6,694 nt of DNA. It comes from Verrucomicrobiota bacterium. Lineage in GTDB: Bacteria > Verrucomicrobiota > Verrucomicrobiia > Chthoniobacterales > UBA10450. The notes beneath the pieces are model-generated. The model did no database searches. It was not told the origin of the DNA and saw nothing but the letters and a program-made list of their open reading frames with translations. Below are positions 1 through 6,694 of this stretch, one piece after another. The stretch spans positions 4,091 through 10,784 of the forward strand of contig QHOR01000244.1 of NCBI GenBank assembly GCA_003219395.1. The letters run 5' to 3'. The stretch's first letter is position 1; each line of letters starts with the position of its first letter. The position numbers and the translations under genes were made by a program.

Positions 1-926
<926 letters not shown>

Positions 927-989
927 GAATGAGTGTAATCAGTGTGTTAGGAGGTCCCTCATTTCATTCGGGACGACATTCATAAAATC

Positions 990-1017
990 AAAAAGCCATG
1001 CGGTTTTACGCATGGCT
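990..1017 (-). terminator. Intrinsic terminator controlled by the TPP riboswitch
   Basis: On the minus strand AGCCATGCG (1017-1009), loop TAAAAC, CGCATGGCT (1002-994) forms a perfect 9-bp hairpin running straight into TTTTT (994-990) and then GATTTT. It lies between the TPP aptamer and the thiC start, the usual place of the expression platform of a transcription-terminating riboswitch. Confidence 0.88.
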
Positions 1018-1045
1018 AAGATACCGTCCAGTGTTCGACCCTCGC

Positions 1046-1126
1046 TCCCTTCGGCGGCATTACCCGCATCAGGTTCAAGGGGTCTCCAGCCTTTTGCCAG
1101 ACTCTCAGCCATTGCGGCTCCCCCGC
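1046..1126 (-). promoter_or_regulatory. TPP riboswitch (THI element) aptamer upstream of thiC
   Basis: The minus strand carries the conserved TPP aptamer blocks in order: GCGGGGGAGCCGC (1126-1114), GGCTGAGA (1110-1103), ACCCCTTGAACCTGATGCGG (about 1084-1065), GTAATGCC and GAAGGGA ending near 1046. An optional P3a hairpin (TCTGGC-AAAA-GGCTGGA) sits between GGCTGAGA and ACCCC. In the known family, TPP binding folds this RNA and lowers expression of thiamin genes. The P1 helix looks short by eye, so both ends are approximate. Together with the terminator at 990-1017 it most likely stops transcription of thiC when thiamin pyrophosphate is abundant. Confidence 0.95.
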
Positions 1127-1142
1127 ATTTTGCTTCTCGTTC

Positions 1143-1170
1143 AGAATAGGACTCGTATTTGCGAAGTCAA
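1143..1170 (-). promoter_or_regulatory. Putative sigma70-type promoter of the thiC leader
   Basis: Minus strand TTGACT (-35, 1170-1165; 5 of 6 to consensus), a 16-bp spacer and TATTCT (-10, 1148-1143; 4 of 6). The predicted transcript start, near 1135, falls about 10 bases before the TPP aptamer, exactly where a riboswitch leader should begin. Position supports it more than sequence alone does. Confidence 0.55.
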
Positions 1171-1260
1171 TGATAGGGGAACATCGCGCTCCGACCGTGC
1201 GAATGTCCCCGCAGGGATCGACGGCTTACCGCGGCGTCGCCACAACTCGTTGATCAGAAT

Positions 1261-1707
1261 TTATCCGGCGGGCGAAGTCGGCGGCGGCACCTTCGAGTCA
1301 GTGTGAAAGATGCCGGTCCATTGACCGTTTGCCATGTGCCAAACTGAGCCAACATTATAAGTCCCGGAGACGTCTTTGCCTTGCGAGTTTGCCTCGATTT
1401 TCGCCTTGTAGGTAATAATAGCGGTATCGTTATCAGGAAAGACAACATTGAAATCGCTCAAATCGAACGATTTCATGTCCGTCTTTGACATTCCATCCAC
1501 CTCTTGCTGCAGGCTGTGCATCCCGTCGGCGTATACAGTCACGAGCTCCGGAGAAAGCAGCTTCTTGAACTCATCCGCTTTCTTATCTTTGAACGCCTGC
1601 CAGGCCGCTTTTTCCTTGGAAATAATGGCGTCCTTATCCGGCGCTGCGAATGAAATCGCAACCGTCGCGAGGAGAGCCGTCGTTGTGTAGGCAATCAGTT
1701 TTTTCAT
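1261..1707 (-). CDS. Small secreted DUF4440 / SnoaL-like (NTF2-fold) protein
   Basis: This 148-residue protein starts with a clear signal peptide (MKKLIAYTTTALLATVAISF, probable cleavage near residue 21-22), so it is exported. The mature part fits the DUF4440/NTF2-like pattern: an N-terminal helix (KEKAAWQAFKDKKADEFKKL, residues 31-50), a strand-turn LVTVYADGMHS (55-65), and late strands TAIITYKAKIE (95-105) and VWHMANGQWTGIFHTDS (122-138). The NGQW...FHTDS ending is typical of the family. Such proteins hold small molecules or act as enzymes in varied pathways; nothing here fixes a substrate. The start is well supported by AAAGGA (1719-1714) six bases upstream. It follows the amidase on the same strand after 92 bp and has its own promoter-like boxes, so it may be transcribed separately. 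Confidence 0.82.
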   Translation of the reverse strand: MKKLIAYTTTALLATVAISFAAPDKDAIISKEKAAWQAFKDKKADEFKKLLSPELVTVYADGMHSLQQEVDGMSKTDMKSFDLSDFNVVFPDNDTAIITYKAKIEANSQGKDVSGTYNVGSVWHMANGQWTGIFHTDSKVPPPTSPAG

Positions 1708-1713
1708 GGTTTA

Positions 1714-1719
1714 TCCTTT
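1714..1719 (-). promoter_or_regulatory. Shine-Dalgarno site of the DUF4440 gene
   Basis: AAAGGA ends six bases before the ATG at 1707. It is the only clear ribosome binding site among the six gene starts visible here, and it fixes this start. Confidence 0.7.
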
Positions 1720-1739
1720 CGTTGACATTTAATGACTCG

Positions 1740-1768
1740 ATTAGCCTGCTCTGTTCGAACAGAGTCAA
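1740..1768 (-). promoter_or_regulatory. Putative promoter of the DUF4440 gene
   Basis: Minus strand TTGACT (-35, 1768-1763; 5 of 6), a 17-bp spacer and GCTAAT (-10, 1745-1740; 4 of 6). The transcript would start near 1733, giving a leader of about 25 bases that contains the ribosome binding site. A palindrome fills most of the spacer. Confidence 0.5.
1749..1764. promoter_or_regulatory. Perfect 16-bp palindrome, candidate operator
   Basis: CTCTGTTCGAACAGAG is fully self-complementary, with no spacer, and lies between (and just overlapping) the -35 box and the spacer of the predicted DUF4440 promoter. A dimeric repressor bound here would block RNA polymerase. It has no unpaired loop and no T run, so a terminator role is unlikely. 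The regulator is unknown. Confidence 0.5.
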
Positions 1769-1799
1769 GGTCAATCCCAACATTTCGTCATTTCCGAGC

Positions 1800-2996
1800 T
1801 CATGGAACAATTGGTGCCGACTCGAGTGATACTCTTTGCGAAGGTGTCGGCGTCTGCTGCGGCGCAGGGAACGCGGAGCGACCAACCAGATTAACTATAC
1901 TTGTATCCGCCTCCTTCAATTCCGCGTCCTGAACCGCGAATTCATCCGGCGCCGATTTGGTCTGTTTACGATAGTCCGCCACCAGCAGTGGAGGCTGCTT
2001 CTTTACTCCTAATGCGCGATAACTTTCGATCCCGATACTGATGGCGTGTGCAAGCTTTGCGCGCCATTCCTTTTGCGCAATCAACTTGCACTCGCCCTGC
2101 TCTGTTAAAAAACCGCCTTCGACCAGCACCGCCGGCACTTTGGTTAATCGCAGGACAGCAAATCGAGCGCGCTTGATTCCCCGGTCGTACTCGGGGATGT
2201 GACCAAGCAGCGAATGATAGATGCATGCTGAGAGAGCCGTGCTTTGTGCATCGACAGTGGTGCCGGGCTGCGTGCTGAGCGCGCTGGGAGCGACTGCCGT
2301 ATCGGAGGTGGATGGCGCTCCACGCGGGGTAAACGAAAAAATTTCAAAGCCGGTGGCGTTCCGATCGTCATTCGAAGCGTTGAAATGAATGCTGACGAAA
2401 ATCGAATCGCGCGCTTTGTTGGCGATCTGCGCCCGGACTTCCAGTGGAACAAAGTAATCACCTTCGCGCGTCATGATTACGCGCAGACCTTTTGACTGCA
2501 AAAGCGGGCGCAGCTTTCGCGCCACATCCAGCGCAAAATCCTTTTCATAACCGAAACGACTCACCTGACCCTTATCGTAACCGCCGTGTCCTGGATCCAG
2601 AACGACGGTCTGAACTTTGCCGGCGTTTGGAACACGGTGCGGGCGCACCAGCGGCTCGATTGTTTTAGCTACATCTGTGCGTGAGACGAGAAGCTTTCCG
2701 TTCTGTTCGATCACAGGAAAACACAACCAACTCCGCGCGCCATTGATGACGGCCTCGCGGCTGCCGCTGACAAATTCCAGCGGGTTCTTCGCCGTCTTGA
2801 ATTCTACTTTTTCGCCGGAAGCGGCGATGCCCGCGGGCAACCCGTAAAACCGCGAGATGTTCTCGACGCTTAAATAATCCTGGCCGCTAACTTTGATGAT
2901 CTGCCAGTCGTCCGCGGCAATTGCAGTCGTTTGGGCTATTGCGACGGCATTGAGCAGGAACGCGATCGCGAACCATCGTTTCGCTGGGAGGAGCAT
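1800..2996 (-). CDS. Secreted N-acetylmuramoyl-L-alanine amidase (Amidase_3)
   Basis: This 398-residue protein cuts the bond between N-acetylmuramic acid and L-alanine in peptidoglycan. An N-terminal signal peptide (residues 1-28, core FAIAFLLNAVAIA) sends it to the periplasm or cell surface. Residues 33-115 look like a small beta-rich domain of the copper-amine-oxidase-N type (DYLSVENISRFYGLP, LCFPVIEQNGKLLVS), perhaps for wall binding. Residues 128-328 form the catalytic Amidase_3 domain, with zinc ligands H137 (DPGHGG), E151 and H204 (SIHFNAS) and catalytic E293 (LVEGGFLT); none is missing. A 70-residue tail rich in Pro, Ala, Ser and Gln follows and has no recognisable domain. The ATG at 2996 has no Shine-Dalgarno but is the only start that keeps the signal peptide. 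It is divergent from the TraB/GumN gene. AmiC-like is the nearest description; I give no symbol. Confidence 0.92.
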   Translation of the reverse strand: MLLPAKRWFAIAFLLNAVAIAQTTAIAADDWQIIKVSGQDYLSVENISRFYGLPAGIAASGEKVEFKTAKNPLEFVSGSREAVINGARSWLCFPVIEQNGKLLVSRTDVAKTIEPLVRPHRVPNAGKVQTVVLDPGHGGYDKGQVSRFGYEKDFALDVARKLRPLLQSKGLRVIMTREGDYFVPLEVRAQIANKARDSIFVSIHFNASNDDRNATGFEIFSFTPRGAPSTSDTAVAPSALSTQPGTTVDAQSTALSACIYHSLLGHIPEYDRGIKRARFAVLRLTKVPAVLVEGGFLTEQGECKLIAQKEWRAKLAHAISIGIESYRALGVKKQPPLLVADYRKQTKSAPDEFAVQDAELKEADTSIVNLVGRSAFPAPQQTPTPSQRVSLESAPIVP

Positions 2997-3005
2997 GGTT
3001 GCGCT

Positions 3006-3033
3006 ATAGTATCGAAAACGTCCGCAATCTCAA
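3006..3033 (-). promoter_or_regulatory. Possible promoter of the amidase gene, with a near-leaderless start
   Basis: Minus strand TTGAGA (3033-3028), a 16-bp spacer, then TACTAT (3011-3006). The predicted start of transcription falls within a few bases of the ATG at 2996, which would give an almost leaderless mRNA and fits the absence of a Shine-Dalgarno. A perfect TTGACA lies further up (3062-3057) but has no fitting -10 box. Confidence 0.3.
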
Positions 3034-3114
3034 ATCGGTTGATCCGCATCTGTGAGTGTCAATCTCGATGTGAAATTAAATTGACGCAGCCTTTTTTTTC
3101 GTTAAACACCGGAA

Positions 3115-3998
3115 ATGTTTTTGTCTTCCCGGCGTATTCCCTCCTGTTGCATCATCTCGCTCCTGCTTGGCTTAACGCTACTGTTTGCGGCCCCTCTCCG
3201 CGCAGGCCAAAACTTTCCTAAATGTTGCGTCTGGCGCGTGACCAACGCGAAGGCGCCGTTTTACCTCGTGGGGTCAATCCATGCGCTCAGCAAAAAAGAT
3301 TATCCACTCCCAGCGCCGTACCAGATCGCGTTAAAAAATAGCAGCCGTTTCCTGTTCGAATTCGACCCGAACCGGCATGCCGAATTTGAAAAAAAATTTG
3401 AGGCAGCCGGCAAGTATCCTCGGGGACAGGATATCCGCTCAAAAATTGATCCAGAGCTTTTGGCCTGGCTCCGCAGGAATATTTTGACGGTTGAGGCCGA
3501 CCATCACGAGGGCAGGCGGGAACAGGTCAGGGGCTTCGACAGCCAGATCGGCTACAAACCCTGGTGGATTGCACAACACCTCGTCGGCCCGGCGACATAC
3601 AGTAAAAGCTCTCTCTCGCACGGGCTGGACAATTATTTCGTGGACCACGCTGCAAAAGAGAGAAAAGAGATCGCCGGTCTCGAATCAGTCGATGAACACG
3701 TGGCAGTGATGGGTGGCTTGTCAGATCGCGATAGCGAATTCATTCTGCGCGACGCTCTCGACGAACCCAGGAACGCAGAAAAGGAATTCAGCAAGATGTA
3801 AGCCGGTTGCGGAAGCAGGCTCCCTGGATCGCAGCGCGTTTTGTCGATAATCGGAACGTCAGATGGGTCCCGCGGATCGAAACAGAACTGAAAACCGGCA
3901 AGCCAACTGCCATCGTGGCTGGCGCATTACATTTCTCGGGTCCGAACAGCGTCATCAAGTTGCTGGAAAAGCGAGGATACAAGATCGAGCAGCTTTAG
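3115..3998 (+). pseudogene. Secreted TraB/GumN (TIKI-like) family protein, frameshifted near its C-terminus
   Basis: Frame one (3115-3801, 228 residues) has a signal peptide (residues 1-30, core LLLGLTLLFAAPLRA) and the family N-terminus: the first GX2H motif GSIH (53-56), LSKKDYPLP, conserved E82 in FEFD, HGLDNYF (169-175) and IAGLESVDEH (187-196). It stops at TAA 3799-3801. The next frame continues from about 3798 as VSRLRKQAPW, RFVDNRNVRWVPRIETELKT, GKPTAIVAGALHFSGPNSVI (second GX2H, GALH) and ends LLEKRGYKIEQL at 3998. Doubling G3798 restores one 294-residue protein. The stretch between EFSKM and DNRN is about 15 residues shorter than in E. coli YbaP as I recall it, with no W..GD motif, so a real deletion is also possible. 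Family members are putative metal-dependent proteases. As read, the protein lacks the second motif. No Shine-Dalgarno is visible. Confidence 0.85.
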
Positions 3999-4075
3999 AG
4001 CGAGTAAACGGCGGGACCGGCAAGGCGACGGTGGGGCTCTTGTGATTCTACGCCTTAACAACTGCTTCACTGTCC

Positions 4076-4110
4076 GCCTCTCCCTGGCAGGGAAGCAGGG
4101 TGAGGGTCCG
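4076..4110. other. GC-rich dyad in the convergent gap between TraB/GumN and glgA
   Basis: TCCCT-GGC-AGGGA (4081-4093) can form a short hairpin and is followed by GCAGGGTGAGGG, which partly repeats the arms. It may help end transcription from either side, but there is no T run on either strand, so it is not called as an intrinsic terminator. The rest of the gap (3999-4115) shows nothing else. Confidence 0.25.
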
Positions 4111-4115
4111 GCCAC

Positions 4116-5315
4116 TCACACCAGCGTCTTGTAAAGTGCCTTCGTTTTTTGTGCGATTGACGTCCAACTGAAGTTTTCTTCTACACGTTTGCGCCCTGCC
4201 TTACCGAATTTTTCGCGCAGGTGCGGGTCTTTCATTAGCTGATTGATGCGCTCGGCAAGGTCTCGCGTAAATTGTTCGGGTTTTTCCGGCTCGAATGAAC
4301 CTTGCTTTGTTTGTTCAAGCGGAACGAGGAAACCAGTCTCGCCATCGACAACGACTTCTTTGATTCCGCCAACGGCACTGGCAACCACCGGGGTTTCACA
4401 TGCCATTGCCTCAAGATTGATAATGCCGAACGGTTCGTAGATGGAGGGACAAACAAACAGCGCCGCGTGCGAGTAGAGCTCGCGCGTCGACGTTTGATCC
4501 ACCATTTCATTGATCCAGATGACTCCTGGCAGCTGCGCTTTTGCGGCTTCCACTGCGGTTTTCATTTCTTCTCCCATTTCTGGAGTGTCCGGCGCGGCGG
4601 CGCAAAGGACGATTTGGAAACCGCGATTGAGGAACGGGATAGCGCGTAACAGGTATTGGAATCCTTTCTGGCGAGTGATTCGGCCGACGAACAACAGATA
4701 CGGTATGCTTGGATCGATGCCGTAGCGGTTGAGCGCACTAGTTGAATCGACTCTGCGGTATTGCTGTAGATCAATCCCGTTGTGGATCACGTGCACGCGC
4801 GCGGGGTCTACATCGAATAATCGCTCGATGTCGCGCTTGGTCTCGCGAGAAACGGCAATAATTGCGTCGGCCATCTCCAATGCTGTCTTCTCGACCCAAA
4901 GTGAAAAATCATAGCCACCGGCGAGTTGTTCACGCTTCCAAGGTCGAAGTGGCTCCAATGAGTGGACCGTGATCACGAGCGGAATTCCATAATCTTTTTT
5001 CGCCAAGATGCCGCCGAAATGGCTGTACCACGTGTGACAATGCACCAGGTTGGCGTCGATGTTGGTAGTATTGAAGTCCGTACATCGCCGCACTGCCCCG
5101 AAAACGGAGCGCAATGGCTTCGGACAGGTGAATTCGCTGGTGTCAACCTTGTAGCCGGTGACCTTGAGATCGCCTTCATCAATGCGGTGGTCGCCAAAGC
5201 AACGGACTTCAACGGGCAGCAACTTTGCCAGTTCGCGCGAAAGATAGCCGACGTGAACGCCCGCGCCGCCGTAGACGTGGGGCGGATATTCGTTAGTGAG
5301 AAAAAGAACTTTCAC
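4116..5315 (-). CDS. glgA: GT4 glycogen synthase / alpha-maltose-1-phosphate synthase, actinobacterial GlgA (GlgM) type
   Basis: This 399-residue GT-B glycosyltransferase builds alpha-1,4-glucan or maltose-1-phosphate from ADP-glucose in the cytoplasm. The N-terminal domain opens with EYPPHVYGGAGVHVGYLSRE (9-28, with the glycine loop GGAG at 16-19), then HCHTWYSHFGG (92-102) and TVHSLEPLRPWKREQLAGGY (116-135). That last block is a hallmark of the actinobacterial-type GlgA. The C-terminal domain has IHNGID (177-182), FVGRITRQKG with R212 and K217, and the E-x7-E motif EPFGIINLE (E294, E302). All key residues are present and the length is normal for this short type; classical E. coli GlgA is longer, near 477. 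The start is GTG at 5315, with no Shine-Dalgarno. The stop faces the convergent TraB/GumN gene across 117 bp. Sequence alone does not separate GlgA from GlgM activity, and the partner glg genes are not in this window. Confidence 0.9.
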   Translation of the reverse strand: MKVLFLTNEYPPHVYGGAGVHVGYLSRELAKLLPVEVRCFGDHRIDEGDLKVTGYKVDTSEFTCPKPLRSVFGAVRRCTDFNTTNIDANLVHCHTWYSHFGGILAKKDYGIPLVITVHSLEPLRPWKREQLAGGYDFSLWVEKTALEMADAIIAVSRETKRDIERLFDVDPARVHVIHNGIDLQQYRRVDSTSALNRYGIDPSIPYLLFVGRITRQKGFQYLLRAIPFLNRGFQIVLCAAAPDTPEMGEEMKTAVEAAKAQLPGVIWINEMVDQTSTRELYSHAALFVCPSIYEPFGIINLEAMACETPVVASAVGGIKEVVVDGETGFLVPLEQTKQGSFEPEKPEQFTRDLAERINQLMKDPHLREKFGKAGRKRVEENFSWTSIAQKTKALYKTLV

Positions 5316-5320
5316 GAGCG

Positions 5321-5349
5321 TTGATAGAATGACGAAGCGCGAATGTCGA
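5321..5349 (-). promoter_or_regulatory. Possible glgA promoter partly supplied by a repeat
   Basis: Minus strand TCGACA (5349-5344; 5 of 6 to TTGACA), a 17-bp spacer and TATCAA (5326-5321; 4 of 6). The -35 box lies inside the GAATGACGAA repeat cluster, at a base (T5346) that differs from the sister cluster at 5832. Transcription would start almost at the GTG codon. Weak evidence. Confidence 0.22.
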
Positions 5350-5398
5350 ATGACGAAACGGATTTAACGCCTTGATGCGGCGAAGCCATTCGTCATTC
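5328..5398. repeat. GAATGACGAA repeat element A, with inverted ends
   Basis: GAATGACGAA occurs at 5328-5337 and 5348-5357 and inverted (TTCGTCATTC) at 5389-5398, so the last two form a 10-bp stem around a 31-base loop that itself holds the mini-hairpin GGC-GAA-GCC. The first 31 bases match element B at 29 positions. The element ends two bases beyond the usp stop and fills most of the usp-glgA gap. It is probably a REP- or MITE-like extragenic element; it encodes nothing. Confidence 0.72.
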
Positions 5399-5400
5399 AG

Positions 5401-5826
5401 TTAGCTTTGCACTTTTAACAGCAGTACCGGCACTTCAACTTCGTGGCGCACCTTGTCAACCGTCGCCCCGTAAAGTATGTCGCTGATGAGGCGATGGCCA
5501 TGTGTGGTCATGGCAATGAGATCGACGTTTTTGTCGCGCGCGAGCTTGATGATCTCATCCGAGGGTTCGCCTAACGCCAGGACGGCGTCGCAGGAAAATC
5601 CCTCCGCAGTCAATTCGCGAACCCGCTCTTCCAAATAAGCGCGGTCCTCCTTCATCTCTTCGCTCTCGGCCAGTTGAAGTTGATTAAAATTACGCGCCAC
5701 CCACCCGTCGGCGACATGGACCAGAAGCAGCTTTGCGCCAACAATGCGCGCAAGCGGCCTGATGTGGCAAAGGATAGTCCTATCGGCTGGGCTGTTTTCG
5801 AGCGGAATGAGAATGTGTTTATACAT
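5401..5826 (-). CDS. Universal stress protein, single UspA domain
   Basis: This 141-residue cytoplasmic protein is one Usp domain of normal length: first strand MYKHILIPLENSPADRTIL (1-19), strand AKLLLVHVADGW (about 31-42), then CDAVLALGEPSDEIIKLARD (78-97), VDLIAMTTHGHRLISDILYG (101-120), ending KVRHEVEVPVLLLKVQS. The family ATP-binding pattern G-2x-G-9x-G-(S/T) is only partly kept: THG and YGAT hold the last two glycines, but the first is Thr and Ala follows the third. ATP binding is therefore uncertain. The frame is open upstream to 5895, but those 23 extra residues (…FFVIRHSSFVIP…) are translated repeat DNA, so I start at the ATG at 5826. It follows mntH on the same strand after 133 bp, suggesting joint expression with metal uptake. 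No Shine-Dalgarno is visible. Confidence 0.9.
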   Translation of the reverse strand: MYKHILIPLENSPADRTILCHIRPLARIVGAKLLLVHVADGWVARNFNQLQLAESEEMKEDRAYLEERVRELTAEGFSCDAVLALGEPSDEIIKLARDKNVDLIAMTTHGHRLISDILYGATVDKVRHEVEVPVLLLKVQS

Positions 5827-5831
5827 GATTG

Positions 5832-5955
5832 GAATGACGAAGCTCGAATGACGAATGACGAAAAAATGATTCAGCCTCAAGTGACAGACAACCAATCGCG
5901 CTTTCGGCCTCTGGTTTCGGCAGTCCTTCGGGATTGGTCATTCGTCATCCCTCAT
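5832..5955. repeat. GAATGACGAA repeat element B, with inverted ends
   Basis: GAATGACGAA is present three times (5832-5841, 5846-5855, 5853-5862). An 11-bp inverted repeat pairs ATGACGAATGA (5848-5858) with TCATTCGTCAT (5938-5948), and next to the right arm a 7-bp inner stem pairs ACCAATC (5891-5897) with GATTGGT (5932-5938). It fills almost the whole mntH-usp gap, so a transcript through it could form a long imperfect hairpin. Orientation is the same as element A, but the interiors are unrelated. Confidence 0.68.
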
Positions 5956-5959
5956 TATT

Positions 5960-6694
5960 TCACTGCGTCGGCGCCGGGAGATGCAGAAAACCGTAAATCG
6001 ATTTAAGGACCGAGTCTGGCAAAAACGTATCCAACAGCAGCTTCAAATTCAGCACGATGATAATGCCGGCAGTTGTCCAGCCGAGAATCTTTGTCCAAAC
6101 GCGGTTCGCGAACTCACCCATTTTACCCGCCTCGCTGGTAAACCGCATCAATGGCCACACAGCGAAGCCGAGTTGCATGCTTAAACAAACCTGACTGGCA
6201 ATAAGCAGTTCCGTTGTTTTGCCTTCGCCGAAAATTCCGATCACGATCACCGCCGGCACAATGGCAATCAGTCGGGTGATCAGCCGGCGCAACCACGGTG
6301 TGATGCGAAAGTTGAGAAAACCTTCCATCACAATTTGGCCGGCCAGCGTGCCGGTGAGCGTGGAGTTCTGGCCGGATGCCAGGAGTGCTACTGCGAAAAG
6401 GACACTCGCCACTCCGACTCCGAGCAGTGGACTGAGCAATCTGTATGCGTCCTGAATTGCAGCCACCTCCTGATGTCCGGACCAGTGAAAAGCCGCAGCC
6501 GATAAGATCAAAATCGCGGCATTGATGAACAACGCCAGCATGAGCGCCGCACTGGAATCGATTGTGGCAAAGTTGATCGCTTCCCGTCTGCCTTGCGGCG
6601 TTTGCTCGAACTTGCGTGTCTGCACAATCGATGAATGCAGATAGAGATTGTGCGGCATCACTGTGGCACCCAAAATCCCGATGCTCACGTAGAG
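5960..6694 (-). CDS. mntH: Nramp-family Mn2+/Fe2+ transporter, C-terminal part (cut by window edge)
   Basis: The reading frame is open to the right edge and gives the last 244 residues of a proton-coupled divalent metal importer of the inner membrane. It begins inside the TM6 region with [14 protein letters not shown] (residues 9-22 of the fragment), whose MPH motif holds the metal-binding methionine of Nramp proteins. Later hydrophobic segments include [40 protein letters not shown] followed by [52 protein letters not shown] and [17 protein letters not shown]. This fits the later half of an 11-12 TM protein. No frameshift or lost motif is seen. A usp gene follows on the same strand. The start and the TM1 metal site (DPGN in the family) are outside the window; Mn2+ versus Fe2+ preference cannot be told. 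Confidence 0.92.
   Translation of the reverse strand, partial: LYVSIGILGATVMPHNLYLHSSIVQTRKFEQTPQGRREAINFATIDSSAALMLALFINAAILILSAAAFHWSGHQEVAAIQDAYRLLSPLLGVGVASVLFAVALLASGQNSTLTGTLAGQIVMEGFLNFRITPWLRRLITRLIAIVPAVIVIGIFGEGKTTELLIASQVCLSMQLGFAVWPLMRFTSEAGKMGEFANRVWTKILGWTTAGIIIVLNLKLLLDTFLPDSVLKSIYGFLHLPAPTQ

Noticed and set aside
939..983. 14-codon upstream reading frame (MNVVPNEMRDLLTH) between terminator and thiC
   Set aside because: No ribosome binding site and no regulatory codon pattern; it lies in the thiC frame and mainly shows that thiC cannot start earlier than 926.
1219..1239. Terminator of the DUF4440 gene (hairpin CGACG...CGTCG)
   Set aside because: Only a 5-bp stem with an 11-base loop and no T run on the minus strand.
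1749..1764. LexA (SOS) box
   Set aside because: The half-sites resemble the Verrucomicrobia motif as I recall it, but the 4-base gap is absent, and the gene is not a usual SOS gene.
3081..3108. Plus-strand promoter for the TraB/GumN gene (TTGACG plus TAAACA)
   Set aside because: The -10 box matches at only 3 of 6 bases and the spacer is mostly a run of eight T; too weak to list as a feature.
3807..3998. A separate small plus-strand gene starting at TTG 3807
   Set aside because: It is the C-terminal end of the TraB/GumN protein (GALHFSGP motif) in a shifted frame, with no own start signal.
5827..5895. Longer start for the universal stress protein
   Set aside because: The extra residues are translated GAATGACGAA repeat; the Usp fold starts exactly at MYKHILIPL.
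5832..5955. CRISPR array
   Set aside because: Repeats are only 10 bases, some overlap, spacers are absent or irregular, and no cas gene is near.

Overview
The window looks like ordinary chromosomal DNA of a Verrucomicrobiota bacterium, probably a soil or freshwater lineage. I infer this from the style of the proteins and from the intergenic words GAATGACGAA/TTCGTCATTC, which I associate with that phylum from memory. No genome comparison was possible here. Six of the seven genes lie on the minus strand; only the TraB/GumN gene is on the plus strand.

Reading the minus strand from right to left: (i) the C-terminal half of an Nramp-type Mn2+/Fe2+ transporter (mntH) cut by the window edge; (ii) a small single-domain universal stress protein, with GAATGACGAA repeat clusters directly before its start and after its stop; (iii) a GT4 glycogen synthase of the actinobacterial GlgA/GlgM type. 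Then comes a convergent plus-strand gene for a secreted TraB/GumN (TIKI-like) protein, broken by a frameshift at 3798. Divergent from it are a secreted N-acetylmuramoyl-L-alanine amidase and a small secreted DUF4440/NTF2-like protein. Last is a complete thiamin control region (promoter, TPP riboswitch, intrinsic terminator) in front of thiC, which runs off the left edge and carries a frameshift inside a low-complexity insert.

The genes do not form one pathway. They are a set of housekeeping modules: thiamin synthesis, cell-wall turnover, storage polysaccharide, metal uptake and stress. The best-supported regulatory unit is 994-1170. There, one strand of the riboswitch P3 helix can also pair with the 5' arm of the terminator, which gives a simple model for an antiterminator. 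A second regulatory candidate is a perfect 16-bp palindrome lying between the -35 and -10 boxes of the DUF4440 gene.

Two features need caution. Both frameshifts (thiC and TraB/GumN) are repaired by adding one base, so they may be sequencing errors of one kind rather than two real pseudogenes. Also, only one of the six visible start codons has a clear Shine-Dalgarno sequence. I found no CRISPR array, tRNA, rRNA, insertion sequence, phage gene or clearly new system.
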